Source of the DNA: an uncultured Kiloniellales bacterium | GTDB lineage: Bacteria; Pseudomonadota; Alphaproteobacteria; Kiloniellales; JAKSDN01 | DNA: 13,501 nt | NCBI GenBank assembly: GCA_937974415.1 | Contig: CALJXB010000213.1 | Location: forward strand, 1-13,501 | Direction of reading: 5' to 3' | In this document: piece after piece, positions 1-6,867 of the stretch | Numbering within the stretch: the stretch's first letter is position 1 | Layout of the letters: every line of letters begins with the position of its first letter | Program-made: the position numbers and the translations under genes | The notes under the pieces: model-generated | What the model was told of the DNA's origin: nothing | Databases searched by the model: none | What the model saw: the letters and a program-made list of their open reading frames with translations, nothing else

Positions 1-101
1 GGAGTCGCATCCTGGGCGACCTCGATCTCCGCCTGATTGTCGGCCGGATCGCCGGGCAAATGATGTCTAAGCCACTCGACCGTCTTGACGGTGATCCTCA
101 T
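1..101 (-). CDS. ThiS/MoaD-like sulfur-carrier (beta-grasp) protein, N-terminus only
   Basis: Only the first 33 codons are in the window; the gene continues past the left edge. The start ATG (complement of 99-101) follows a clean GGAGG (complement of 109-113) with 7 bases between. The visible protein begins MRITVKTVEWLRHHLP and continues with an acidic, beta-strand-like stretch ending near EIEVAQDAT. A first strand of alternating hydrophobics, then a short helix with an L-R-x-x-L-P core, then a strand leading to a 'G/D-A-T' turn is the usual opening of ThiS/MoaD-family proteins, which carry sulfur as a C-terminal thiocarboxylate for molybdopterin, thiamine or tungsten-enzyme assembly. The diagnostic C-terminal Gly-Gly is outside the window, so the call is from the N-terminal pattern only. 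It lies 114 bases downstream of the CxxC protein on the same strand, so the two could be co-transcribed. A link to the nearby molybdoenzyme NapA is possible but unproven. Confidence 0.5.
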   Translation of the reverse strand, partial: MRITVKTVEWLRHHLPGDPADNQAEIEVAQDAT

Positions 102-215
102 GCTGCTTCCTCCGGTCTCCATTGGACGTGTGTTTGCCGCCGGGATCGCGACGGCGTTGGCTCAGCCACCGGTCTCGGATCGTGCACTCTCGATAGGCCG
201 GAACGCTCTCGCGCC

Positions 216-506
216 CTAGCCGCCGCCGGCGCGCATAAGATGCTTGGCCATATGCTCCTGAAACTCTTTGGCTTCAGCCTCGGTACAATCGCTGCAAGTA
301 TACTCCACACGGGTCATTGGCAAGTCGAGGGAGCCGAGGCGACGGTCGCCTTCGTAGGTCAGGGAGATGACAAAGCGTTTGTCCTGATCGCGCACGATCA
401 CTTCGTCACCCGTCATCTCAAAGTCGCGATGCCCGAGTGCCGCGACCAGCTCCCGAAGGCACTCCTTCAATGTGCCCTCCATCTCGTGAGTTTCCGAGAA
501 CGACAT
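216..506 (-). CDS. Small hypothetical protein with a CxxC pair
   Basis: I do not recognise this 96-residue protein. The start is the ATG at 504-506 (complement), preceded by GAGGAGGAG; a second ATG five bases upstream is in another frame. The sequence has a short N-terminal helix (about residues 9-25, with Cys16), two or three beta strands (about 34-52, with VIV and FVISLTY) and a strand running into a C71-S-D-C74 pair. A charged helix (about 75-92) follows, and the protein ends RAGGG. There is no signal peptide or membrane segment, so it is probably cytoplasmic. The cysteine pair could bind metal or act in thiol exchange, but no partner cysteine or histidine cluster is obvious. It is the first gene of a leftward unit whose next gene looks like a ThiS/MoaD sulfur carrier, and it is divergent from the nap operon. 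The good ribosome-binding site and protein-like composition make it real; the function is unknown. Confidence 0.75.
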   Translation of the reverse strand: MSFSETHEMEGTLKECLRELVAALGHRDFEMTGDEVIVRDQDKRFVISLTYEGDRRLGSLDLPMTRVEYTCSDCTEAEAKEFQEHMAKHLMRAGGG

Positions 507-656
507 GCCATGCTCCTCCTCTGTGCTCGCCTGAACGGTGTCTCGCCAAATGCCTAAGCCCGAAAGCCTCGGTCGCCCGATCTTCTCCGTGGCAGCCCAA
601 GCGAACCTTAGGAAACGAGGCTCCCTGACAGGCCACTGGGGCAGATACTTCCTTAG

Positions 657-693
657 CGGCGTCTTGGACGCAATGCCGCCGTCCAGGACGCCG
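657..693 (+). other. Strong 14-bp stem-loop in the spacer upstream of nap
   Basis: Arm 657-670 (CGGCGTCTTGGACG) pairs with arm 680-693 (CGTCCAGGACGCCG) around the 9-base loop 671-679. Thirteen pairs are Watson-Crick and one (664/686) is U-G when read as plus-strand RNA. On the minus strand the same position is an A-C mismatch, so the plus-strand transcript would fold better. There is no T-run after it, and no rightward gene precedes it that it could terminate. It may be a 5'-leader element of a long nap transcript, part of a small RNA, or a protein-binding dyad. Confidence 0.6.
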
Positions 694-840
694 GAACGGT
701 AACACGATCATTTTCCAAGAGCGAGTCTCGGGCCGCAGGTACGACGGAAGAGCGAACTTGCCGGCGCCGTGCCTTTTTCGACTCCGCCAAGATGATCGAA
801 AGCTCTGCGTGCCAACGCTCCTGACCCTTGCTCCGGCGCT

Positions 841-940
841 CGAAAAGTGATCCAAATCCCGTTCGACTTCGGTCGCTAAGTCCGCTGCCGTTTGTGGCGT
901 GGTGTCGGTGTTGCCCCCGAGGCCCCGGGCTTATGCGACG
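841..940 (+). repeat. Degenerate repeat, left copy (partner at 5287-5386)
   Basis: Aligned without gaps to 5287-5386 (offset 4446, same orientation), about 55 of 100 positions are identical by my hand count. The best blocks are GTTCGACTT at 861, a block matching 8 of 10 around 881-890 and ATGCGACG at 933. The exact spacing between these blocks (27 and 45 bases) is the same in both copies. Many differences are C/T or G/A transitions, as in an old duplication. Neither copy is a convincing gene, and no inverted ends or target duplications were seen. Confidence 0.45.
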
Positions 941-977
941 GGATGACGGGACCGAGGTAAGGCGAGGAGGGGGAGAG

Positions 978-1142
978 GTGGCCGAGCAAGCCATAGATCA
1001 AAAAAGCGCCAAGAATCGCGAATTTTGGGCCTTCATCCTGCTCACCGTGGTCCTTGCCCCGGTGATGTCGGTGGTCATCGTCGGCGGGTTCGGGTTCCTG
1101 GTTTGGATGTACCAGATCCTGGCTGGCCCGCCGGGCTCTTGA
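978..1142 (+). CDS. napE: Periplasmic nitrate reductase, NapE subunit
   Basis: NapE is a short single-span inner-membrane protein of unknown exact role that heads many alphaproteobacterial nap operons. The 54-residue product has a charged N-terminus (about residues 1-15), a membrane helix (about 17-45) containing the family pattern of a hydrophobic run, Pro28, SVVIVGGFGF and VWM, and the characteristic tail QILAGPPGS. I chose the GTG at 978 because it directly follows the purine-rich ribosome-binding stretch GGAGGGGGAGAG and gives the normal family length. An in-frame ATG at 933 would add 15 Arg/Gly-rich residues not expected in NapE and has no good ribosome-binding site. It is the first gene of the napEDABC operon. 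The napD start lies about 80 bases downstream. Confidence 0.88.
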   Translation: MAEQAIDQKSAKNREFWAFILLTVVLAPVMSVVIVGGFGFLVWMYQILAGPPGS

Positions 1143-1222
1143 GGCCGCTCGCAGGCCGCGTTTCTGGCTTAAGTCAAGGCGACTTCGCTTACGGCTTGCC
1201 AATGTTCCGGACTGAAAATTCG

Positions 1223-1495
1223 ATGTCGGTGGAGTTTCACGTTTCCAGTTTGGTCGTGCACGGCACGGGAGAGCGCTTGCCGGCCATATCTGCGGCCATT
1301 GCCGCGCTGCCCGGTGCCGAGGTCCACGCCAGCGACGGGGCGGGTAAGCTGGTGGTTACATTGGAAACTTCGAGCGAGGCCGAGATTTCCATGCGGATCG
1401 ATGCGATCCGCGCATTGGAGGGTGTCTTCGCCGCCTCCCTGGTCTATCACCAGGTCGAGGACGGCGAGCCAGAGGAAACGGAGTCAGTGCCATGA
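1223..1495 (+). CDS. napD: NapD, cytoplasmic chaperone for NapA maturation
   Basis: NapD binds the twin-arginine signal peptide of NapA and holds it back from export until the molybdenum cofactor and 4Fe-4S cluster are inserted. The 90-residue product starts [19 protein letters not shown], the standard NapD opening (family core SSLVVH). It continues as a ferredoxin-like alternation of helix (about 18-30), strand (33-50), helix (52-67) and strand (70-77 with VYHQVE), then an acidic tail. I prefer the ATG at 1223 because NapD proteins begin only a few residues before SSLVVH. The in-frame ATG at 1202 would add seven residues. Neither start has a strong ribosome-binding site. The stop TGA overlaps the napA start in an ATGA (1492-1495), which suggests coupled translation of chaperone and client. 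Confidence 0.9.
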   Translation: MSVEFHVSSLVVHGTGERLPAISAAIAALPGAEVHASDGAGKLVVTLETSSEAEISMRIDAIRALEGVFAASLVYHQVEDGEPEETESVP

Positions 1496-3987
1496 AAGTG
1501 ACCCGGCGCGAATTTATGAAGGCCAACGCCATCGCGACCGCGGCGACGGTCGCGGGCATCAGCGTCCCGGCGACGGCGGCCGGTCTGATAACCGAGGCCG
1601 AGCGGACGCGCCTCACCTGGTCCAAGGCGCCCTGCCGCTTCTGCGGCACCGGCTGCGGCGTCATGGTGGCGACCAACGACGGCCGGGTCGTCGCTACCCA
1701 CGGCGACGTCAAGGCGCCGGTCAACCGCGGCCTCAACTGCGTCAAAGGCTATTTCCTCTCCAAGATCATGTACGGCGAAGACCGCCTGACGACGCCGCTG
1801 TTGCGCAAGCGCGACGGCCAATATCACAAGGAGGGCGAATTCACGCCGGTCTCCTGGGACGAGGCCTTCGACGTCATGGCCGAGAAATTCAAGGCGGCGC
1901 TCCGGGAAAAGGGCCCGACCGCCGTCGGCATGTTCGGCTCGGGCCAGTGGACCGTGTGGGAAGGCTATGCCGCGGTCAAGCTGATGAAAGCGGGCTTCCG
2001 CTCCAACAATATCGAGCCCAACGCCCGCCACTGCATGGCCTCCGCGGTGGCCGGCTTCATGCGCACCTTCGGCATGGACGAACCGATGGGCTGCTACGAC
2101 GACTTCGAGCACGCCGATGCCTTCGTGCTGTGGGGCTCGAACATGGCGGAAATGCACCCGGTCTTGTGGACCCGGCTGACAGACCGGCGGTTGAGCGCCA
2201 ATCACGTGAAGGTGGCCGTGCTCTCGACCTTCGAGCACCGCTGTTTCGACCTCGCTGACATCCCCATGATCTTCACCCCCCAGACCGACCTCGCCATCCT
2301 GAATTACATCGCCAAGCACATCATCGAGAGCGGCCAGGTAAACGAGGACTTCGTCGCCAAGCACGTGAACTTCCACCGCGGCAATGACGATATCGGCTAC
2401 GGCCTGAGACCCGAGCATCCCCTGCAGCAGGCGGCCAAGAACGCCGACAAGGCGGGCGGGTCGGAGCCGATTAGCCTCGAAGACTATGCCGAATTCGTCG
2501 CCGACTACGACCTCGACCGGGTCGCCGAGATGTCGGGGGTGCCGAAGAACCGGCTCGAAGCGCTGGCGGAGCTTTACGCCGACCCCAACACCAAGGTCAT
2601 GTCGCTGTGGACCATGGGATTCAACCAGCACAGCCGCGGGGTCTGGTGCAACAACCTGGTCTACAACCTGCACCTCCTGACCGGCAAAATCGCCGAGCCC
2701 GGCAACAGCCCCTTCTCGCTGACCGGCCAGCCCTCGGCCTGCGGCACCGCCCGCGAGGTCGGCACCTTCTCTCACCGGCTGCCGGCGGACATGGTGGTGG
2801 CGAACCCGGAGCACCGCGCCACGGCCGAGAAGATCTGGAAGCTGCCGGCCGGGACCATCCCCGAGAAGCCCGGCTATCACGCGGTGCTGCAGAACCGCAT
2901 GCTGCGCGACGGCAAGCTCAACGCCTACTGGATCCAGGTCAACAACAACCTGCAGGCCGCCGCCAACCTCAACGAGGAGGGTTTCCCCGGCTATCGCAAT
3001 CCGGACAACTTTATCGTGGTCTCGGACGCCTATCCCACGGTGACCGCTCAGGCCGCAGATCTGATCCTGCCCACGGCCATGTGGGTCGAGAAGGAAGGCG
3101 CCTTCGGCAACGCCGAGCGGCGCACCCAGTTCTGGCATCAGTTGGTCAAGGCGCCCGGCGAGTCACGGTCGGACCTGTGGCAGCTGGTCGAGTTCTCCAA
3201 GCGCTTCACCACCGACGAGGTGTGGCCGGCGGAGATCCTGGAGGCCAATCCGGATTACAAAGGCAAGACCCTCTACGAGGTGTTGTTCCGAAACGGACGT
3301 GTTGACGCCTTTTCACTGACCCAGGTGGATCTCAGTTACGACAATGACGAGGCTCAGGACTTCGGATTCTACATCCAGAAAGGGTTGTTCGAGGAATATG
3401 CGACCTTCGGGCGCGAGCATGGTCACGATCTGGCGCACTTCGATCGGTACCACGCCGAGCGCGGATTGCGCTGGCCGGTCGTCAACGGGCGCGAGACCAA
3501 GTGGCGCTACCGCGAACGCCACGACCCCTATGTCGAACCGGGCAGCGGCGTGCAGTTCTATGGCAAGCCCGACAACAAGGCGATCATTTTCGCCCTGCCC
3601 TACGAGCCGCCCGCCGAGTCTCCGGACGAGGAGTACGACTTCTGGCTCGCCACCGGGCGCGTGCTGGAGCACTGGCACTCCGGCTCCATGACCCAGCGCG
3701 TGCCGGAGCTCTACCAGGCCTACCCCGACGCGGTCGTCTACATGCATCCCGACGACGCCCGCGACAAGGGATTGCGCCGGGGCAGCCAGGTCCGAGTCGT
3801 CTCGCGGCGCGGCGAGATCGTGACCCGCGTGGAGACCCGCGGCCGCAACAAGATGCCGCGGGGAATGGTCTTCGTGCCCTGGTTCGACGCCAGTCAGCTC
3901 ATCAACAAGGTGACCCTGGACGCGACGGACCCGATCTCCAAGCAGACCGATTTCAAGAAATGCGCCTGCAAAGTCGAAGCCGTGTGA
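1492..3987 (+). CDS. napA: Periplasmic nitrate reductase catalytic subunit NapA
   Basis: NapA reduces nitrate to nitrite in the periplasm at a molybdenum bis-MGD centre, taking electrons from NapB through one 4Fe-4S cluster. The 831-residue length is normal for the family. A twin-arginine signal (RREFMK at residues 5-10, hydrophobic stretch about 11-30) marks Tat export. The cluster cysteines are C48, C51, C55 and C83 (CRFCGTGCG, then LNCVKG). The Mo ligand is C181 in NARHCMAS. The expected later blocks are present: [12 protein letters not shown], the long molybdopterin-oxidoreductase body, and a C-terminal molydopterin dinucleotide-binding domain with [15 protein letters not shown] and the ending [11 protein letters not shown]. 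Translation starts at the ATG of the ATGA overlap with napD, with GGAG eight bases upstream. The product sits in a complete napEDABC context, and no frameshift or missing ligand is seen. Confidence 0.98.
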   Translation: MKVTRREFMKANAIATAATVAGISVPATAAGLITEAERTRLTWSKAPCRFCGTGCGVMVATNDGRVVATHGDVKAPVNRGLNCVKGYFLSKIMYGEDRLTTPLLRKRDGQYHKEGEFTPVSWDEAFDVMAEKFKAALREKGPTAVGMFGSGQWTVWEGYAAVKLMKAGFRSNNIEPNARHCMASAVAGFMRTFGMDEPMGCYDDFEHADAFVLWGSNMAEMHPVLWTRLTDRRLSANHVKVAVLSTFEHRCFDLADIPMIFTPQTDLAILNYIAKHIIESGQVNEDFVAKHVNFHRGNDDIGYGLRPEHPLQQAAKNADKAGGSEPISLEDYAEFVADYDLDRVAEMSGVPKNRLEALAELYADPNTKVMSLWTMGFNQHSRGVWCNNLVYNLHLLTGKIAEPGNSPFSLTGQPSACGTAREVGTFSHRLPADMVVANPEHRATAEKIWKLPAGTIPEKPGYHAVLQNRMLRDGKLNAYWIQVNNNLQAAANLNEEGFPGYRNPDNFIVVSDAYPTVTAQAADLILPTAMWVEKEGAFGNAERRTQFWHQLVKAPGESRSDLWQLVEFSKRFTTDEVWPAEILEANPDYKGKTLYEVLFRNGRVDAFSLTQVDLSYDNDEAQDFGFYIQKGLFEEYATFGREHGHDLAHFDRYHAERGLRWPVVNGRETKWRYRERHDPYVEPGSGVQFYGKPDNKAIIFALPYEPPAESPDEEYDFWLATGRVLEHWHSGSMTQRVPELYQAYPDAVVYMHPDDARDKGLRRGSQVRVVSRRGEIVTRVETRGRNKMPRGMVFVPWFDASQLINKVTLDATDPISKQTDFKKCACKVEAV

Positions 3988-3995
3988 GGTACAGC

Positions 3996-4457
3996 ATGAT
4001 CAGGATCCTGGCAATCTTGTGCGTCGTTGGAGGGCTGGCCTCAGATGCTCTGGCCGACGAGGAAGTTATCGCTACCCTGCGCGGCGCGACCATCAGCGAG
4101 GCGCCCGAAGCGCCGCCCATGGCCAAGATCGCGAACAAAGACCTGCTGCGCACCCGCAACTACCCGGAACAGCCACCGTCGATCCCGCACAAGATCGACG
4201 GCTACCAAGTCGACCTCAACAGCAACAGATGCATGAGCTGCCACAGCCGGGTGGCTACGGGTCAATCGCAGGCACCGATGGTAAGCATCACTCACTTCAT
4301 GGACCGCGATGGCCAGTTCCTGGCCTCGATTTCTCCGCGGCGCTACTTCTGCAATCAATGCCACGTGGTGCAGACCGAAGCGCAGCCGCTGGTCGCCAAC
4401 GACTTCGTCGACATCGACAGCCTCTTGGCCGGCCAAGGCCAAGCCGAGCCGCAATAG
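3996..4457 (+). CDS. napB: NapB, dihaem cytochrome c subunit of periplasmic nitrate reductase
   Basis: NapB passes electrons from NapC to NapA in the periplasm. The 153-residue precursor has a Sec signal peptide (about residues 1-20, ending ALA before DEE). Two c-type haem motifs follow, CMSCH (79-83) and CNQCH (119-123). His65 in the IPHKIDGY block and His100 in the [10 protein letters not shown] block are at the places where the family supplies the distal haem ligands. The start ATG follows the napA stop by 8 bases, with a GAGG that overlaps the stop region as ribosome-binding site. Length, motifs and position between napA and napC all agree. Confidence 0.97.
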   Translation: MIRILAILCVVGGLASDALADEEVIATLRGATISEAPEAPPMAKIANKDLLRTRNYPEQPPSIPHKIDGYQVDLNSNRCMSCHSRVATGQSQAPMVSITHFMDRDGQFLASISPRRYFCNQCHVVQTEAQPLVANDFVDIDSLLAGQGQAEPQ

Positions 4458-4467
4458 GGCCGTCGCC

Positions 4468-5055
4468 ATGAACGCGGTCCTGTCCCTTTGGCGCACCTTG
4501 AGGCGGCCGAGCGGCAGCTTCGCCCTCGGGTTCCTCGTCATGGGCGGCTTCATTGCCGGCATCGTCTTCTGGGGCGCCTTCAACACGGCGGTCGAGATTA
4601 CCAACACGGAAACCTTCTGTGTCTCCTGTCACGAAATGCGCGAGAACGTCTTCGTCGAACTGAAGCCGACGATCCACTACACAAACCGCTCGGGCGTGCG
4701 CGCCACTTGCCCCGACTGCCATGTGCCACACGGCTGGACCGACAAGATGGCGCGCAAGATGGCCGCCTCCAAGGAGGTGTGGGGCAAGATCTTCGGCACC
4801 ATCAGCACCCGGGAAAAGTTTCTCGACAAGCGCCGCGAGCTGGCCCAGCGGGAATGGTCCCGCCTCAAGGCCAACAATTCGCTGGAATGCCGCAACTGCC
4901 ACAATCTCGATTACATGGACTTCACCCGCCAGAGCGTGCGCGCCGCCGAGACGCACGAGCGCTTTCTCGATTCCGGCGAGAAGACCTGCATCGATTGTCA
5001 CAAGGGGATCGCCCACAAGCTGCCTGACATGACCGGCATCGAGGGCTGGAACTGA
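4468..5055 (+). CDS. napC: NapC, membrane-anchored tetrahaem quinol dehydrogenase
   Basis: NapC belongs to the NapC/NirT/NrfH family; it oxidises quinol at the periplasmic face of the inner membrane and feeds electrons to NapB. The 195-residue product has one N-terminal membrane anchor (about residues 18-40) and four c-haem motifs: CVSCH (51-55), CPDCH (81-85), CRNCH (141-145) and CIDCH (174-178). Conserved family context includes [14 protein letters not shown], the [19 protein letters not shown] block and the ending [15 protein letters not shown]. It starts 10 bases after napB with a weak AGGG upstream, so it probably depends on read-through of the operon. With no napG/napH in view, this is the only visible quinol entry point for the reductase. 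It is the last gene of the operon. Confidence 0.97.
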   Translation: MNAVLSLWRTLRRPSGSFALGFLVMGGFIAGIVFWGAFNTAVEITNTETFCVSCHEMRENVFVELKPTIHYTNRSGVRATCPDCHVPHGWTDKMARKMAASKEVWGKIFGTISTREKFLDKRRELAQREWSRLKANNSLECRNCHNLDYMDFTRQSVRAAETHERFLDSGEKTCIDCHKGIAHKLPDMTGIEGWN

Positions 5056-5539
5056 GCGGTCCGCAGAGGCGGCTCCCGTCGGCCGGTCCACATTTCCTCA
5101 AGCGCCGATTCGAACGGCCTGCGGGCTACCTGCAACGCCGCGAGGTGTCGTTCTTTGCCCCTGCCCGGGTAACCGTGGACGATTCGATTCGGGTCTCACC
5201 GGATCGCGAAGCGGTCGCTCTGAAGCTGTTTTTTGCCGGGCGGTGGAGCTGGAACACAAGCGTTCGACCCCGCGCGGGGAGCGGGGCAAGATCGGGCCCA
5301 ACGGCAGTTCGACTTAGGCCATCAGATTCGCTACCGTTCTCGCCGGGGCCTAGGCGCCCTCTGCCAAATCTCTTCCCCATGCGACGACACCAGGTCACTG
5401 GCAAGGACGGCAAGAGTGGGAGGCGTTTGCGGTTCCGGATTGCCGTGTTCGGACGAGATTGTCGGCGCCGGGATTGAGCAGCTGAAGGAAATGAAGGCGT
5501 GAGATGTGACAGATCTGCAGGCTCGATGCGGGTGAAGCC
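5056..5539. other. Non-coding spacer between napC and the ChaA-like gene
   Basis: About 480 bases without a convincing gene; the open frames are Arg/Ser-rich with no ribosome-binding site. It contains the right copy of the degenerate repeat (5287-5386) and, just before it, the perfect 12-base GC palindrome CCCCGCGCGGGG (5268-5279), followed by a further GGGG run. I see no clear terminator with a T-run after napC, and no clear promoter before the antiporter gene. Confidence 0.65.
5287..5386 (+). repeat. Degenerate repeat, right copy (partner at 841-940)
   Basis: Same-orientation, ungapped partner of 841-940, sharing about 55 of 100 bases by hand count. The anchor blocks GTTCGACTT (5307), CCGTT (5334) and ATGCGACG (5379) keep identical spacing. 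Similarity fades right of 5386. To the left, weaker collinear landmarks (a GGTAAC and a T-run) suggest the element may once have reached about 5165 with small indels. The two copies bracket the whole nap operon. Confidence 0.45.
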
Positions 5540-6697
5540 ATGAGCGACAAGTCGCAACCGTCGTCATTCCCTCTCATCGACAGCCTAAAACAGGAACTCC
5601 CCGTCATCGTCGGTTTCATCACGCTGGCGGTCTTTCAGGTTCACGGCGATAGGTGGCTGACGGAGATCGCCGACCCCTTGCTTGCCGCCGCCCTTTTCCT
5701 GTGGATATTTCCGGTCATGCTTTGGGCGTCGTTCGGGGTCGTGCGCCACGCCGACGCGCTCGCCGAAATCCTCGGCGAACCTTACGGTACGTTGATCCTT
5801 ACCATCGCGGTCATCGGCATCGAGGTCTCGCTCATTGCCGCCATCATGCTGACCGGCGACGCCAATCCGACCCTCGCCCGCGATACCATGCTCGCGGTGC
5901 TAATGATCGTCCTCAACGGTTTGGTGGGCGGTGCCCTGTTGATCGGCGGTCTGGTTCATCGCGAACAAGACTACAACCTGCGCGGGGCCCGGGCCTTCAT
6001 CAGCGTTCTCGTCCCACTCGCGGTCTTCGCTTTGATCTTGCCCAAATACACGGTCTCGACGGCGAACCCGACGTTCTCGACGGGGCAAGCCTTCCTTTTC
6101 GCCCTGTTGACGGCCTTGCTCTATGGCGTCTTTCTCTGCATTCAAACCGGCCGTCACAAAGGCTTTTTTGTCCATGAAGCCTCCGCGGATGACGGGTCCG
6201 GGGACGAGGACGCGCAAGACGGCGGCCACGGTCATGGCCCCGTCCGCTCCTTGCCATACCACGCCGTTCTTCTGATCTTGACCCTGCTGCCCATCGTGCT
6301 GCTGTCCAAGCGCATGGCGAAGCTGGTCGATTACGGCATCGTCGAAGTGGGGGCGCCGGCGGCCCTTGGCGGCGTCGTCATCGCCCTTCTGGTGCTGACT
6401 CCGGAGGGTATCGCCGCCATGAGCGCGGCGCGTGCCAATCGCCTGCAGCGCTCGGTCAATCTCCTGCTGGGTTCGGCGCTTTCGACCATCGGGCTGACGG
6501 TGCCGGCGGTCTTGGCCATCGGCCTGTTCACCGGGCAGACGGTCGTGCTCGGCCTCGAAGGCGCACCGATGATCTTGCTTGTGCTTACGCTGCTGCTGAG
6601 CTCGTTCACCTTCGGCGGTGTCCGCACCAACCTCTTGCAGGGCGCGGTGCATCTGGTGATCTTCCTTGCCTACCTGGTGCTGGTCTTCAATCCCTGA
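5540..6697 (+). CDS. chaA: ChaA-like calcium (sodium/potassium):proton antiporter
   Basis: Members of this CaCA-superfamily group exchange Ca2+, and in some bacteria Na+ or K+, for protons across the inner membrane. The 385-residue product has about eleven hydrophobic segments and the two inverted alpha-repeat signatures. The first is GEPYGTLILTIAVIGIEVSL (residues 79-98), with Glu95 at the expected ion site. The second is TPEGIAAMSAARANRLQ plus VNLLLGSALSTIGLTVP (287-322), with Glu289. Between the halves is a cytoplasmic loop (about 212-235) very rich in Asp, Gly and His, ending GGHGHG, a likely cation-sensing or acidic linker as in other CAX/ChaA proteins. The start ATG follows a modest GGGTGAAG. 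The gene is followed at 170 bases by a second antiporter-type gene. Family placement is secure; the physiological ion is not evident from sequence. Confidence 0.9.
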   Translation: MSDKSQPSSFPLIDSLKQELPVIVGFITLAVFQVHGDRWLTEIADPLLAAALFLWIFPVMLWASFGVVRHADALAEILGEPYGTLILTIAVIGIEVSLIAAIMLTGDANPTLARDTMLAVLMIVLNGLVGGALLIGGLVHREQDYNLRGARAFISVLVPLAVFALILPKYTVSTANPTFSTGQAFLFALLTALLYGVFLCIQTGRHKGFFVHEASADDGSGDEDAQDGGHGHGPVRSLPYHAVLLILTLLPIVLLSKRMAKLVDYGIVEVGAPAALGGVVIALLVLTPEGIAAMSAARANRLQRSVNLLLGSALSTIGLTVPAVLAIGLFTGQTVVLGLEGAPMILLVLTLLLSSFTFGGVRTNLLQGAVHLVIFLAYLVLVFNP

Positions 6698-6867
6698 TCA
6701 TAGCCTGCCGTTGCTCTGCTCTTGGATCTGAGTGCTCGCCGATCGGGCGGCGCCTTCCACTCCCCCATTAGCTCTGGTTCGAACGGCCGGCGAGCCTTAT
6801 CGTGGCGCGCCGGCGGCGCCTGGGATGGCGGGCCGCGAGGTAGACTCGAAGGAGCGGAGAGGAAACC

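Larger units (their letters stand above)
507..977. other. Non-coding divergent spacer between the CxxC gene and napE
   Basis: About 470 bases with no convincing gene on either strand. The open frames here translate to Arg/Ser-rich, low-quality sequence without ribosome-binding sites. The spacer must hold the promoter of the leftward CxxC gene and probably that of nap. I could not find a convincing FNR/NnrR dyad (TTGAT-N4-ATCAA) or an obvious sigma70 pair. Two structures stand out and are listed separately: a 14-bp hairpin at 657-693 and a degenerate repeat at 841-940 that recurs on the other side of nap. Confidence 0.7.

Noticed and set aside
653..994. Open frames on both strands within the nap-upstream spacer (for example the minus frame 653-994)
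   Set aside because: Arg/Ser-rich translations without ribosome-binding sites or domain signal, overlapping the napE start and the hairpin; typical of chance frames in GC-rich DNA.
1166..1180. Possible FNR-type half-site (TTGACTTAAGCCAG on the minus strand) between napE and napD
   Set aside because: Only the TTGAC half resembles the consensus; the second half does not match ATCAA, and its position inside the operon is unlikely.
1447..3138. Long minus-strand open frame (563 codons) opposite napA
   Set aside because: Antisense shadow of a strongly conserved gene, a common result of GC-rich third positions; no start signal and no domain pattern.
5261..5290. T-arm-like GTTCGA next to a GC palindrome, considered as a tRNA remnant
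   Set aside because: No acceptor stem, anticodon arm or D-arm can be built around it.
5126..5557. Minus-strand frame across the napC-ChaA spacer as a possible gene or decayed gene
   Set aside because: Composition is Arg/Ser/Pro-rich, the supposed start overlaps the ChaA-like start, and no family is recognisable. It may be a relic, since part of it is the repeat shared with 841-940, but I cannot support a pseudogene call.
6778..6830. GC-rich inverted segments (GGCGCGCC and GGCGC...GCGCC) before the CPA2 antiporter gene, considered as a terminator
   Set aside because: Short arms, no T-run, and such GC palindromes are expected by chance in this composition.
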